Assembly (NCBI GenBank): GCA_945910005.1
Contig: OX246738.1
Location: forward strand, 27,381,303-27,445,302
Source of the DNA: Isoperla grammatica
Taxonomy: Eukaryota > Arthropoda > Insecta > Plecoptera > Perlodidae
Direction: 5' to 3'
DNA: 64,000 nucleotides
Positions 22,612 to 33,493 of this stretch are shown piece by piece (the stretch's first letter is position 1; every line of letters starts with the position of its first letter). The position numbers and the translations under genes were made by a program. A model generated the notes under the pieces. It saw only the letters and a program-made list of their open reading frames with translations. It was not told the origin of the DNA and searched no databases.

Positions 22612-23109
22612 AACCCTTTGCAATCTTATGTCGACGGTTCGTTAACACTTAACATTGACAGTTCTCCAGTGAGCTGTATTTGTAACTTTTAGAAATTTTG
22701 TTGAATTATTCCATTTTTTTTTTTTTACAATTTATTGATTTACACCTTGAAGAATAGGTTGGTTGTTGGCCAATAGCTAGAGAACTGTAATGATTAAATT
22801 CATTTCCATTTTTTTATTCGAGAAAGAGTAGAATTGTGGGAACTATATAAGCTGAACAAACAAAATATGGTCAAATGCTTTATTTGATACATAAAAAATA
22901 TCGCTCATCTGTCAACGCCTCCAGTTTTCATAGAAAATATGTTTATATTTTCCCCGCCCGAGATCGCTACTGTCACGTGACGAGAGTGGGGTTTCGATGT
23001 ACAGATATGCCAACAGCCCACTGAGCTGCTGAATAAAATACCCCAACCTAAATACCAACCACAAGCACCGAACTTGCTTAACAAACAATATGTATGGCCC
23101 AATGTAACA

Positions 23110-23160
23110 CCCAATGATATGTAACACCTATAGCCTACCATAGGTGTTACATATCATTGG
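23110..23160. repeat. Perfect hairpin upstream of PAM16
   Basis: CCAATGATATGTAACACCTA and TAGGTGTTACATATCATTGG are exact inverted copies separated by ten bases, ~250 bp upstream of the PAM16 start. It could be a small foldback insertion; a regulatory role is speculative. Confidence 0.8.
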
Positions 23161-23409
23161 TAACACCCAAGTCACGACTCACGGTGCCCTCTAAAAACAT
23201 CGTCCTACGATTTTCGATTTCGCACCGTTGTGTTGGCTAAACTGTTTTTCTTCCACAATTCACAGCTGTTCTCCATGGTATGGTGCAATGTACATTCACA
23301 ACTTCACGTTCATTGTCAAAATTAATCGAAATTGTGATGTGTGATCAGAAAAAATGAAGTTATATAAACCACGTACATACTAAGCCTAATTCAGGAAGTT
23401 ATTCTCATA

Positions 23410-23796
23410 ATGGCAAAATACGTAGCACAGATAATTCTAATTGGAACACAAGTAGTAGCACGTGCATTTGCCAAAGCAATAAAGCAAGAATTTGCTGCTA
23501 GTCAAGAAGCTGCACGTCGTGGTGGTGGTGGTAAACAAGGAACAAGTCGTGCAGCAGCGAACGCCAGGACTGGTATTACTGTGGAGGAAGCTCAACAAAT
23601 TCTCAACGTAGAGAAATTCGACAAGGAAGCTATCAGCAAGAACTATGATTATTTATTTCAAGCTAACGATAAGAGTAAAGGGGGATCATTTTATCTCCAG
23701 TCGAAAGTTGTTCGTGCCAAAGAAAGACTGGATCAAGAATTAGCGAATATATCAAGTAGTTCTAAATCTTCTCATGAAAAAGAAGACCGAGTATAG
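23410..23796 (+). CDS. PAM16: Mitochondrial import motor subunit PAM16 (Magmas/TIM16)
   Basis: PAM16 is a J-like protein at the matrix side of the TIM23 channel. It pairs with DNAJC19/PAM18 and restrains its stimulation of mitochondrial Hsp70 during protein import. The 128-residue product (human ~125) has the family N-terminus [20 protein letters not shown], a weakly hydrophobic membrane-associating segment. A Gly/Ala-rich spacer (~35-52) follows, then the J-like domain: EEAQQILNV (~59-67), [10 protein letters not shown] (~78-87), DKS at 87-89 in place of the HPD of true J proteins, and [18 protein letters not shown] (91-108). The whole frame is uninterrupted, although vertebrate orthologues have introns. 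It is either naturally intronless or a retrocopy; no A-tract follows the stop, and the frame is intact. Confidence 0.93.
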   Translation: MAKYVAQIILIGTQVVARAFAKAIKQEFAASQEAARRGGGGKQGTSRAAANARTGITVEEAQQILNVEKFDKEAISKNYDYLFQANDKSKGGSFYLQSKVVRAKERLDQELANISSSSKSSHEKEDRV

Positions 23797-23879
23797 GCTT
23801 TAGGCCGGACATAATAACTTTATCATTTTTTTTTTCGAAATAATAACTTTCGAAAGTTTTACCTAGAGAAGCCCTTATT

Positions 23880-24075
23880 TAGCCTAGGCCTAGGGCCAAG
23901 CCACAAAGAAAAGCTAACTTGTTCGGAATACCTAGGCTAGGCCTAGGCCTAGGGTTAAGCCTGTCAAAGCTGAGCATACATCCTTGCCAAGGTCAGTCAC
24001 AGTTTGAACCCAGTACAGATGAATGAAAAGGTGGGTTGCTACTTGCTAGGCCTAGCCTAGGCCTAGTTGGTGTCC
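23880..24075. repeat. Cluster of GGCCTA/CCTAGG motifs
   Basis: Repeated TAGGCCTAGG, CCTAGGCTAGGCC and similar strings in the PAM16 downstream region. Similar clusters lie at ~30925-31200, 31985-32570, 34060-34160, 48735-49400 and 55570-55930. Confidence 0.8.
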
Positions 24076-25209
24076 GAATTATAGTTTACCATTGCTAATT
24101 CTGTCCAGATTTGATGTTATCCACAATGGGTGACCTCTGATCACAGATTGTTGACAACGTCAAATCTAGACTAAGAATTAGCATCAATAAACAGAACTTC
24201 GGACATGGCCATAAGGGCCTGACGCAAAGTTATGTAGGTCCTACAACTGTAACTATAGTTGGAGCAAACCACCTTCCGATTTATCAATATCCATGCTAGG
24301 CCTAGTCTAGCTGTAATTTTAAACCTAGGCATAGGCCTACTTGCAAGTCTTTGAAGAATCAAGAATCGTTTACTCGAGTATTGCCATAAGAAGAAGTGCA
24401 ACAGGCTAGGGCTAACAATTTTCAGTTATTTATGTTGGAGAATCCTCTCGTGTTTCTGCTTCTAACTGCATTGTCTACAATATTTTGAAAGTTGGGCATG
24501 GTTCGAGAACAACGGTGGACAGTGGTCTTCTTGTTTTTATATTGTAATTCAGCATGGCCTAGGCTTAGCCTATCATAGGATTCCCATACATGGCTGCCTT
24601 TAGTAATTTGTAATTTTCATTATATAGGCTTTACACATTTTGGTATGATTAAAGAAATGTTTCAAACTTAGCCAGACTACTATACTTGTTAAATAATATC
24701 TTAGTAATAATTGTACCTGAACATTCTGGCAGCACAATTTTGTGATGTGTGTCGTTGCTCGTTATACATTGCAGAGGGTATTTATTTATATTTTGATGTC
24801 TAAAGAACATATAGGCCTACACATGCCATGTGTAGGTTTATGCCATAACTACATAATATAAAACACTACCAAATTACAAAAACACGAAAAAATAACTTCC
24901 TGAAACGCATGGGATGGGTCAGTGGGACAGGAATTTAAATAAATTTGAATGTCTTTTTGTCACATGAAGACCCACCTCTTTATTTAATTATGTACCCCCT
25001 ATATAGGGGGAAGAGAAGGTTAGAGGAATGTTTTCTTTGTAAATACAAAAGTTAGGCCCATGAAGACTGACAGATACAAATTGTGTTGAACAGCAAATTC
25101 AATGTAGGCCTAAAGGGTGAATAATCAAATCCCAATTCACAGATTTTTGCGATGTCACAGCTCTTCGACAAGCCGACGAGGCATAGCTTAGTGTGGGAGT
25201 CAAAATGAG
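24076..25209. other. Intergenic, no gene supported
   Basis: AT-rich with scattered GGCCTA motifs. No reading frame recognised. Confidence 0.5.
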
Positions 25210-25679
25210 CAGTGTTGAATTCAGAGTTTTGTCCCCGGGGGGGCTGTTTCAAATCCCGGGGGTGTAGACATCGAATAAGCGGGGGGGGGGGGGAGGGGGG
25301 CAAATTTTCAAAATCACTGCTGCTTCCACATCACTTTTACTAATAAACTGTACCAAGTGTTCTGATACAAAAACACTACTTAAAACACTATTTAAACAAA
25401 AATATGTGTTCAACAAACCACTTGATGCCCAGTTGAATTTGAGGCGGAGTTTAGATAATCCTGGCCTTTCTCTGCTTGTTTCAACTCTCTTGACACATTC
25501 TTTTGTGACACACAGAAAAATGTATTTACTTGTTAAACCTTCCTTCAAAGCAATATTTCCGTGCCATTTCAAAATTAAGTAATTTGTATTTAGCTTGTAG
25601 CCAATTCATTCCCGGGGGGGCGAATAAGAATTCCCGAGGGGGCTTCGCCCCCCCGAGGTCATAGCTGAATTCAACACTG
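25210..25679. mobile_element. hAT-like non-autonomous element, 8-bp target duplication
   Basis: Termini CAGTGTTGAATTCAG and CTGAATTCAACACTG are inverted. The flanks are identical, AAAATGAG at 25202-25209 and 25680-25687. G- and C-runs lie just inside both ends. 470 bp, no transposase. Confidence 0.9.
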
Positions 25680-25800
25680 AAAATGAGTATGGACAGTTGG
25701 ACACAACAGTGGGGAATATAATCAACAATGAATATTATAATAAATCATTATCAACCGTGTTATTTTGCTGACCATGTTTTTTCGCAACATTATAACTCGC

Positions 25801-25806
25801 TTTATT
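25801..25806 (-). promoter_or_regulatory. Candidate polyadenylation signal of TMEM169
   Basis: AATAAA on the minus strand about 230 bases after the TMEM169 stop. Position is plausible but unproven. Confidence 0.35.
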
Positions 25807-26038
25807 GTTGTAATTTTGTGAACTGGGGGGTTTTAGGCTATGTTTAAACGCAAAAAATTGGGAAAAATAAACGTTTATAAAATTAACCTTTTTCTCCCAG
25901 CCCTATACTCATTACGATTCATAGTGACAAAAATCATGCACACACACAATATGTTGTGCACATTTATATAAAATACAGTTTATAAAATTATCTAAAAACC
26001 CATAACATAAACTGACTAGACATCATCATGTGGGATAT

Positions 26039-26989
26039 TCAGGCAGTATGTGGAAACGTTTCCAAATCTGAAATGGCTGCATTTCCTACATTTAATGACT
26101 CTTGTTGAATATCTGTTAAAACTACCACTTCATATGGAGCACAATCTTCATGTTTTAAGGTAGCACATAGCCATCCATAAAAACCCTTTTCCAAGTCTGT
26201 TATTTCTTTATACCAGCTGTCAAAAAACCATGACATTTGAACGATTCCCGCATAAATGCCAAGGCCTAATGTTAAGACAAAGATAAGAAATGGGTACACC
26301 AGAATAAGAAGAGGAGTGAATATCACTTTATAAACAACAGATTTTTCTTCTAAATAGTATGTAAACACATTGTACCATGTGATAGTCCCAATGTAAAAAG
26401 AATATATTCCTGATGCAACAATTGCAAAAGGGAGACAAAGGGTAGTCCAAATTGCAATATGTAAACCATTTCGAGAACTGCATGGGAACGAGCTACTGGT
26501 AACCGAGTGGCGTTTTGATGTGATAGTAGCTTCGAGTTCTTCCCGGGATATGTTAAGTTTGACGTCGAGACTTTGTCCAGCTTTTCTTCCACGTTTGATC
26601 GTACCGGTCATCGTAAGGAAACCATCCGTACTGCTGCTGATTGCGGAATGGTCGGCAACAGAATCGGACGTTTCCGACCCTCGTCTCAAAGCTGTAGTCT
26701 CAACGTAACCGTTACTGCCTTCTCCCTCTTCATCTATACCACCATTTTGGGTACATATGCTAGCAAGTTTCTTGAGTTTGGTTTTATTAATTACTTCATC
26801 TTGTGCTGAGGCGAGATGTGTATGTTTACATGTGGAAGAATTTGGTTCACTCTTATTCGTATGTGATTCATCAGTACTATCAAGAATATTTTCGTTTTGA
26901 ATATAGGAAGAATGGTCTAGTGATTCTTGGGAACTCCTGCTATGAGTGGATGACTTACAACTACTGGTTGGGATACAGCTCGGAGATTC
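26039..26989 (-). CDS. TMEM169: TMEM169 exon 2 (main coding exon)
   Basis: Acceptor TGTTTGCCTAG ends at 26990; stop TGA is at 26041-26039. Contains all conserved parts including both membrane segments. The frame is open without a methionine from 26989 to MTGTIK, so translation cannot start within the Ser-rich part. Confidence 0.92.
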   Translation of the reverse strand, partial: ESPSCIPTSSCKSSTHSRSSQESLDHSSYIQNENILDSTDESHTNKSEPNSSTCKHTHLASAQDEVINKTKLKKLASICTQNGGIDEEGEGSNGYVETTALRRGSETSDSVADHSAISSSTDGFLTMTGTIKRGRKAGQSLDVKLNISREELEATITSKRHSVTSSSFPCSSRNGLHIAIWTTLCLPFAIVASGIYSFYIGTITWYNVFTYYLEEKSVVYKVIFTPLLILVYPFLIFVLTLGLGIYAGIVQMSWFFDSWYKEITDLEKGFYGWLCATLKHEDCAPYEVVVLTDIQQESLNVGNAAISDLETFPHTA

Positions 26990-29443
26990 CTAGGCAAACA
27001 AATCAACAAATCAGGCATCACATTACCTATTCTGCTGCATCTCTATTCTCTGATGGAATTCATTTCACATAAGCTTGGTCAGCTGAGTAAAATGGCCCAC
27101 TGGACACACCATATAGAGGGCTGCTAACCTTGCCACTCACAGCACAGTGGGTACATTTATTGCAATGGATGTTTCATACAAGCGGAATATTGCACAAGTC
27201 GTCTGCGATTATGACATTGGATTAGTTATTTCAATTCATATCTTGTAATAAACAGTTAAAGGCCCACTAAACCCTCACATTTCGTTTAAAACGTGGTATT
27301 GTAAGCCTAAACTGTAACGGTTAGTACATGTGTCAAGTTGCCTAGTGTATCAGGGCTCTTGAAATCCAAGAAAAAGTGTTTCGCCCCAGGCGTTGTGACG
27401 TCGACCAAACGCTGCGCTGCTCGCTGCATATGGAGCATCTTCTGTGTTTCGAGGCCCGCACAAATATATCTCGTCGTCCAGACCCACCTAATTCAATTGA
27501 GCACAAATCAAACATACCACTGAATTCGTCTTACTTCGGTCTACACGATGAATGTTTAAACAACCTTGTACCATTTATGCAACTTATTTAATAAAATGTT
27601 AAACATGAAGCAATTACCACATAATTTAGATGGAAACACAACTAATTTCAAGCAAATGTAATGAGGAGCTCGCTTTAAAAATCAGAATTCCAACCAGCCT
27701 ATCATGTTAACTGATATGTCAAGATATTATAAGCAGAAAACCAGCAAGAAATTGATGAAAATTTAGCCGATTATCGTATGTATATAATAATGCGTGTTGT
27801 CCGTTCACTGCTGCGGAGTACAACTCGGTGAGCGCGGGCAAAGCCGCCGATGGCCTGTCAAGCTTTTAATAGCTTGGCTGAAAACATCAACGCATTTGTA
27901 CATTGTATAAAATAAAATGTTTCAACTATAAACTTATTAGTTGTACGTCTCAATCTATTGCTATCGATACTTTAATACAAAAAAAATAAAAAAGCGCATA
28001 AAATAACTTAGAATAACTGAACAAACTATATTTTGAATTTGAAATACAAAATAATACTACAGTTATTAAGAAGATACAAAACAGCTTGAACCTGATATTA
28101 TTAATATAACTATTGCGGTTATCAAGATTTGTAATGTTAGTTTCCGGCAATTTTTAGTTACAGAATTTCCATTGGTGCCAATAATAAAATTAAGTCGATA
28201 TATTAATAATAATGTAATGTAATAATGAAAGTAATAATACCACCAATAATAACAATAATAATAATTGTGATGATGCAAACACGAATAATATGTAAATCAC
28301 GCACACGCACACAACCAAACCATGACACACACGACTATTGTAGTTTTGACGTGTTCTTTAGGCCTATGTAATATATTTGTATCAGTTATTATTATTATTT
28401 CCAGGCCTGACTGGTAGAAATCCCACTCACTCATTGATATATGACTATACATATACAACGCAAGACAAAATCAATACAATGTTTTTATAGTCGATAGTAA
28501 AGACTAGTAGTTTGACTGATCTCGATCTACGCAGCTCACTCGATATATTCGCGGACGTATCAGGCAATAGGCCGCTACACGCGTTGTTATATACACACGA
28601 TAATCGGCCAAATGTTCATCAATTTCTTGCTGGTTTTCTGCTTGTAATATCTAAACATATCAATTAACATGATAGGTTGGTTGGAATTCTGATTTTTAAA
28701 GCGAGCTCCTCATTACATTAGCTTGTAATTGGTTGTGTTCCCAACTAAATTATGTGGTAATTGCTTCATGTTTCACATTTTATAGAATAAGTTGCATAAA
28801 TGGTACAAGGTTGTTTAAACATTCATCGTGTAGACCGAAGTAAGACGAATTCAGTGGTATGTTCGATATGTGCTCAATTGAATAAGGTGGGTCTGGACGA
28901 CGAGATATATTTGCGCGGGCCTCGAAACACAGAAGATGCTCCATATGCAGCGAGTAGCGCGTAGTTTGGTCGACGTCACAACGCCTGGGGCGAAACACTT
29001 TTTCTTGGATTTCAAGAGCCCTGATACACTAGGCAACTTGACACATGCACTAACCGTTACAGATTAGGCTTACAATTACACGTTTTAAACGAAATGTGAG
29101 GGTTTAGTGGGCCTTTAAATGTTTCACAAGGATTTCTTAGCCTTGGTGATGCGGTTATAATAACATACCTATATGCTTGATGCTTACACAGCTTGAAATG
29201 TAGTAACGTTTACTCAAATAGTTCAATTAGGTACATATGTAATAGAAAAATACATAAAAAATACATATAGGCCTATACATAGAAAAAATACATAGGACAA
29301 TTACATAAATTAAAAACATTTAACACATTTCAAAACATTTTAACACTTACTTGAAGTGGGGCTGAGTCAGTGATTGCAGCAGAGCAGTAACCGTTTTTAG
29401 CTCCGTCACTGTGTATGTCAATTGGCTTTTCTTGCATATCCAT
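26039..29443 (-). CDS. TMEM169: Transmembrane protein 169
   Basis: Two coding exons on the minus strand, 29443-29351 and 26989-26039, give 347 residues (human ~297). The function of this family is not established. Family features are TMTGTIKRGRKAGQSLDV (~158-175), a first membrane segment (~207-231), GTITWYN (232-238), a second membrane segment (~255-279) and EKGFYGWLC with EDCAPY near 298-317. The N-terminal ~130 residues are Ser/Thr-rich and acidic and poorly conserved. The start was chosen at 29443: an in-frame TAA lies 15 bases upstream, the exon ends CAA|GTAAGT, and the next exon opens after TGTTTGCCTAG in phase 0. Exon 2 alone has no methionine before the conserved core, so the upstream exon is required. 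The exon-1 link is inferred from splice signals and phase. Confidence 0.88.
26990..29350 (-). other. TMEM169 intron
   Basis: Donor GTAAGT at 29350-29345, acceptor CAG-like TAG at 26990. Nearly the whole intron is one TTAA-flanked foldback element (27260-29114). Confidence 0.75.
27260..29114. mobile_element. TTAA-flanked foldback element with ~550-bp inverted arms
   Basis: Starts AAGGCCCACTAAACCCTCAC and ends with its inverted copy GTGAGGGTTTAGTGGGCCTT. TTAA flanks both sides (27256-27259, 29115-29118). Arms of about 540 bp (27260-27800 and 28580-29114) mirror each other, including paired short open frames that are therefore artefacts. The centre is AT-rich and non-coding. TTAA duplication is typical of piggyBac-like elements, but no transposase is present. 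Confidence 0.85.
29351..29443 (-). CDS. TMEM169: TMEM169 exon 1
   Basis: 93 nt encoding 31 residues beginning MDMQEKPIDIHSDGAKNGYC and ending APLQ, followed by the consensus donor GTAAGT. Phase 0 matches exon 2. There is no recognisable homology in this short part, so confidence is lower. Confidence 0.7.
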
Positions 29444-30163
29444 ACCTGCATGGAATTATACAAAGAAAATGTGTACTGTAGCCACCAACAATCTGAAGGA
29501 CGGTTGTCTTAAACGCTTTACACAATCACGTTGTTGGCAGCATTTAGAAAGCAAGGACATTGCACGATGCAGTCACACAACAATAAGTTGACTCAACATT
29601 TTTACAGCTTTTGCCAGGAACGCAGCTTTTTCTGCGTTTTATACATAGTGGGTTCATTTTAACCTACCTATTTCGATAAATTGTCGGCATTGTAATTATA
29701 TTGTATTGTACTGTAATTTAAAAAAATTGTAATTGTAAAAATATCAGAGTTGGGGAGTAGCATAATTGTATTGTAATTTATAATTTGTAACAAAAACACA
29801 TTGTAGGCCTAATTGTAAAAATATCAAGAGTTGGAGAGTAACATCAAAGATTGGTAACATGCTACTTTTATTTGTAGCGGAATTGCTAGTGCGCTACCTA
29901 CTTCATTTACCTACATAGCAAAATGTAGCGATAGCAGGCTACAAATTTTTTAGCTGTAGTGAGAAAAGTAGCGCGATATTTTTTAAAGCGTGCTATTTTT
30001 TAATAGGTAGCGTCCCCAACTCTGAAAATATGAACACTAACTGATTACAATCCGGATTGTGACATTACAATTAAGTTGTTTCCAGCGCCATGCAAATCAA
30101 GTAAGCTTTAAACCCCGATGGTACCCACAATTGTCAGTTGCAATCCGGAAATTGTGAGAGTTA
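29444..30163. repeat. TMEM169 upstream region with GCTACT/TTGTA repeats
   Basis: From ~29690 to 30020 there are repeated ATTGTAATTG and AAAAATATCA(A)GAGTTGG(G/A)GAGTA units and AGTAGC/GCTAC motifs related to the repeat at 10119. One unit has ATTGTA-GGCCTA-ATTG where its neighbour has ATTGTA-ATTG. Confidence 0.65.
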
Positions 30164-30453
30164 TGCTGGGTTTACCCACCATAATAAGGTTTAAGATTTA
30201 ATATTTTGTTCTAAAGAAAGTATTTTCCAAACTGATTTACTAGGATCGCTACCATTGGCCGGATTTATAAAAGCTTGTCTCTCATTGGCTGGGCTAAGAA
30301 TTTTAGGAATAAGAGCAAACAAGTTGGAATAGTTTCAACTTTCGTTCTAGCCCTTAAATCTTAGGAAGTTATGTAAACGCCATGATGCTACTGGCTTGAT
30401 TCAACTTCGTTAAACCTTTTACCTTAAACCTTATTACCGTGTGTAAACCGGGC
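30164..30453. mobile_element. MITE with ~30-bp inverted ends
   Basis: TGGGTTTACCCACCATAATAAGG and CCTTATTACCGTGTGTAAACC are imperfect inverted ends, and ATTTA-rich inner arms continue the pairing. It matches the sequence interrupted by the hAT element at 15153-15541. Confidence 0.7.
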
Positions 30454-30859
30454 TTTAACGTACATGATTCTTCTGGCGCTGTTCACAACAAAATCATAAT
30501 GATGGGAAAATGTACAATTGCGATCCTGATCACGATGCCAACAATTTTGGTTAGGGAATGACACTTCCATAATTTTTTAATTGCGACCCTGATATGTGTG
30601 AGTGGGGCTTAAGCTATTATGGGAAGGGGGAACATGCATATATGCAGAAGTCAAAAAGGAAGCTGTGTACATAGCAAGGATATGGAGACGTTCCCCTTCC
30701 TGGGGCGTACGAACTATATGCAGATGGTGGGGCAAGAAATAAAAACATATCCTGTATGTTGCCGAGACCCGGCTGCAGCCCCGCGGGGACTTGGATAGAT
30801 TGTGAGGAAAGAGAAAGGAAGGTAAATACCTCGCCACCACCCGCAAATGCGTACGCGAG

Positions 30860-31094
30860 CATTGGGTTTGAAATTTCAAACCCAATGACGCGAGAGAACA
30901 ATCACCAAAATTTCTAATGACAATTAACCTAGGCCCAAGCCCCAGCTGTACAGTGCTACTTTTAAAAAGTACCTAGGCCTAGGCTAGTATAAACAACACT
31001 GGGCAGGGTCTAGGCTACCCTAGGCCTAGGACTACCTACAGTAAGGTGAGGGCCTACGCTTATCTATATCATTGGGTTTGATTCAAACCCAATG
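30860..31094. promoter_or_regulatory. Two perfect palindromes containing CCAAT boxes
   Basis: 30860-30887 is a 28-bp perfect palindrome and 31070-31094 a 25-bp one; both have the arm CATTGGGTTTGA. Each holds inverted CCAAT motifs (ATTGG/CCAAT). They lie between TMEM169 (minus) and SMAD4 (plus). They could be regulatory or small repeat-derived; this is inference. Confidence 0.45.
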
Positions 31095-31289
31095 TCTATA
31101 TATTTGGGGTCTACATGGACCCTACCTAGGGGCCTAGCCCTAGGCCTAGAGATGGGATGACAAGACACATAGGCCTACACCTTCAGTTCATGCACATACC
31201 TTTATGGCCTACCACCTAGGTCTTAATGCCCTAATCCAACTGTTTCTAAAATAAATAAAAAGAATACTTGAAAGTAGTCTTCAAGGGTA

Positions 31290-31520
31290 GAATATTTCCA
31301 CAATGCATTTCCCATGAGACAACAGAGTTATCCTCCTTATACTATGGTTCGGCAGGTGGTTGTTGGGATGGGCCGCAGGTAGTTTTTGGCCGCAGGGTTG
31401 CCAGATACCACAGCCTGCTGCTTGCACGGGCCAACCAGCCCCAACAAATCCAACCCCCTCTGCGCGCAAACATGAGACTGGCGTACCGCGAAAGGAAAGG
31501 CGCCTACAAAGAGTCATCGT
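31290..31520. other. GC-richer unique patch, possible promoter
   Basis: A locally GC- and CpG-richer stretch with ACAATGCATTTCCCATGAG, which resembles a degenerate ZNF143/Staf-type site. It may be a promoter for TMEM169, for SMAD4 5' exons or for an unseen gene. No exon could be supported. Confidence 0.3.
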
Positions 31521-32575
31521 TGATCGATGAAATGAAATGAAATCACAAGTGCGTTCATATTGCATTACATTTGTAACTGTATTGAGTGTCAGAATTCTGC
31601 AATTAATTCGGCCGAAATCAAAGTTTAAACAGGTTTAAATACCCCCCCTACCAAAAAAAGATTCGAAAGATTCGAAATCTACCGAGGTGATGGACAGACT
31701 GCGCCTCCAATCACGCCTCCTTTCAACTTTCATGTATGTGCATGTTAATGACGAGTAGGTAGTTGGTGAAACTACAATATCCAACAGTCCAGTCTTGTTG
31801 TTGTGGGCAGTTGTGGGTATTCTCTGCATTCAACGTTAAAGCCTAAATTGTTGCTATTTAATACACTGTATTCTTTTAAAATAGGTTTATCTGCTGTGTT
31901 TACTTCTATTTTTATTCCCGATTTATTCCTGTGTGTAGAAAAACAGCCGTCCGAAGTCTATCGTTGACAAATTACTTGTTTGGCCTACCTAGGCCCTAGG
32001 CCTAGGCTAGGTTTCCCGGGTTCTACAACCACAATGGTCTCTGGTTGCTCACAACGATTAGTTGCAATAAATTAAGGTAGGCCTAGGTTATAAGTATTAA
32101 AATACTTAAGTCTTGTCACTATAAAGTAAGGATAAGAGGGATAAGAGATTGGTCATCTCAATCGCGTGAAGGCCTAGGGCCTAGGCTAGGCCTAGGAATT
32201 AAGTGACAAAAGACCCCAAGGCCTAAGCCTAGGGCCTAGATAGGCCTAGGCCAAGTTTCACACATGGGAACACTATCTAGCCCTAGCCTAGGTCTAATCC
32301 TACTTGCTGAATCGTGGAATAGGCCTAGGCTAGGCCTAGTTTATTATCCACATAGGCCTAGGGCCTAGACCTAGACCTAACCTTCTAAACCAAATGTCAA
32401 GACTGAACTTATTACTTGTAGGCTAGGCCCTATGCCTAAGTCTAGGTCTAGGCCTATATCCTAAAACTGTACATGTAGGCTATGTAACAAAAATGTCATC
32501 AAAATAAAACTAGGCCCCTAGCATAGGCCTAGGCCTAGCCTATCTAGGCCTACCTATCTGTCTAGGCTATATTTA
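31521..32575. repeat. Dense (GGCCTA)n clusters
   Basis: From ~31985 to 32570 GGCCTA and CCTAGG occur every few tens of bases, often in runs such as TAGGCCTAGGCTAGGCCTAG. No gene seen. Confidence 0.75.
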
Positions 32576-32644
32576 TCAGTGTTGTTAAAGCTACTTTTTA
32601 AAAGTAGCACTGTTACAGCTACAGCTACTTGATCTTTGAAAGTA

Positions 32645-33493
32645 CGCTGTGTATATTCTTACGGCAGAACGTAAGATTTGCTGAAAATTATTCTTACGGC
32701 AAGTGCTGTTATTGGTCGTTTTTTTCACGTGTTAAGGCCGATGTACAATTGCCCGTTAACGTTAACGGGAACACGGTAACGGGAAGGGTTTCGATGCACA
32801 ATCACCCGTCAAGCAGACGCAAGTAAATAAAATATTATGTTTGTCAACCTGTATTTGTTATAGGTTTTAATACCGTATATTTGGCGCACCTGGTAATTTC
32901 GGCCAATCAACATTCGACCAGCTGATTAGGAGTAGGCCTACGTACAATTTTTAACAGGCCGTGGACATCTTGATTCTGAAATGGTTCCGGGAAGGCCCGG
33001 AACGGGAACGCTAACGAAAAGTTAAAACTTGGCGAATTTCCCGTTACAGTTACTGGGCCCGCAAACGGGAAGCTCTTAATGTGTATCGTAAGTTAACACG
33101 AGATCAAACTTTCTTCACGATCTAACCTTCATGGACCTTAACTAACGTCTCTAATGAATCGCCAAAAGCTTTAATCGCCCTGACATTTTTACCAGGAAAA
33201 TGTTGAATTCAAAATATAATTCAACGTACATTACAACTAGGAATGTAAAAAAAAAATAAAAAAAAAAGATTGGGCAAGATTCGAACCCTGGCCGTCCGCT
33301 TGACAGTCGAACTCGCTCACCACTAGGCCAATGTGACTGCTTACGGTAACAGCGTCTTGACTGCCATATAATATAACGATCCGGCCGCGCTTGCGCGACG
33401 TAAGAATAATTTTGACTGAGCAAATCTTACGTTCTGCCGTAAGAATATACACTCCGTTGATCTTACGTTCTGCCGTAAGAATATACACTCCGT
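32645..33493. mobile_element. hAT-like insertion with 8-bp target duplication, known empty site
   Basis: Flanked by TGAAAGTA on both sides (32637-32644, 33494-33501); copy A at 10119 has this octamer once. The inverted ends contain GTGTATATTCTTACGGCAGA. At the right end the terminal ~35-bp unit is present twice in tandem. The interior (849 bp in all) contains a tRNA-like sequence and no transposase. Confidence 0.9.
33271..33342 (-). pseudogene. tRNA-like sequence (Asp-type loop), probably a SINE head
   Basis: On the minus strand GGCCTAGTGGTGAGCG resembles an A box, CTGTCAA reads as an anticodon loop with GTC, and GGGTTCGAATC is a B box; a T-run follows. The acceptor ends do not pair and the anticodon stem is imperfect, so it is a tRNA-derived SINE or pseudogene and not a working tRNA. 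Confidence 0.55.

Noticed and set aside
26687..26689. Start of TMEM169 at this codon
   Set aside because: The codon reads TTG on the minus strand, the frame continues open upstream for 100 codons to a splice acceptor, and a good first exon exists at 29351-29443.
27338..27591. Paired open frames here and at 28780-29036 as genes
   Set aside because: They are mirror images in the arms of the foldback element at 27260-29114 and have no recognisable domain.
31268..31565. Open frames of 90-94 codons on both strands
   Set aside because: Neither resembles a known protein. The local GC richness explains both; a promoter-like reading is noted at low confidence instead.
33271..33342. Functional tRNA-Asp on the minus strand
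   Set aside because: The acceptor stem does not form, the anticodon stem has a mismatch, and it sits inside a mobile element.
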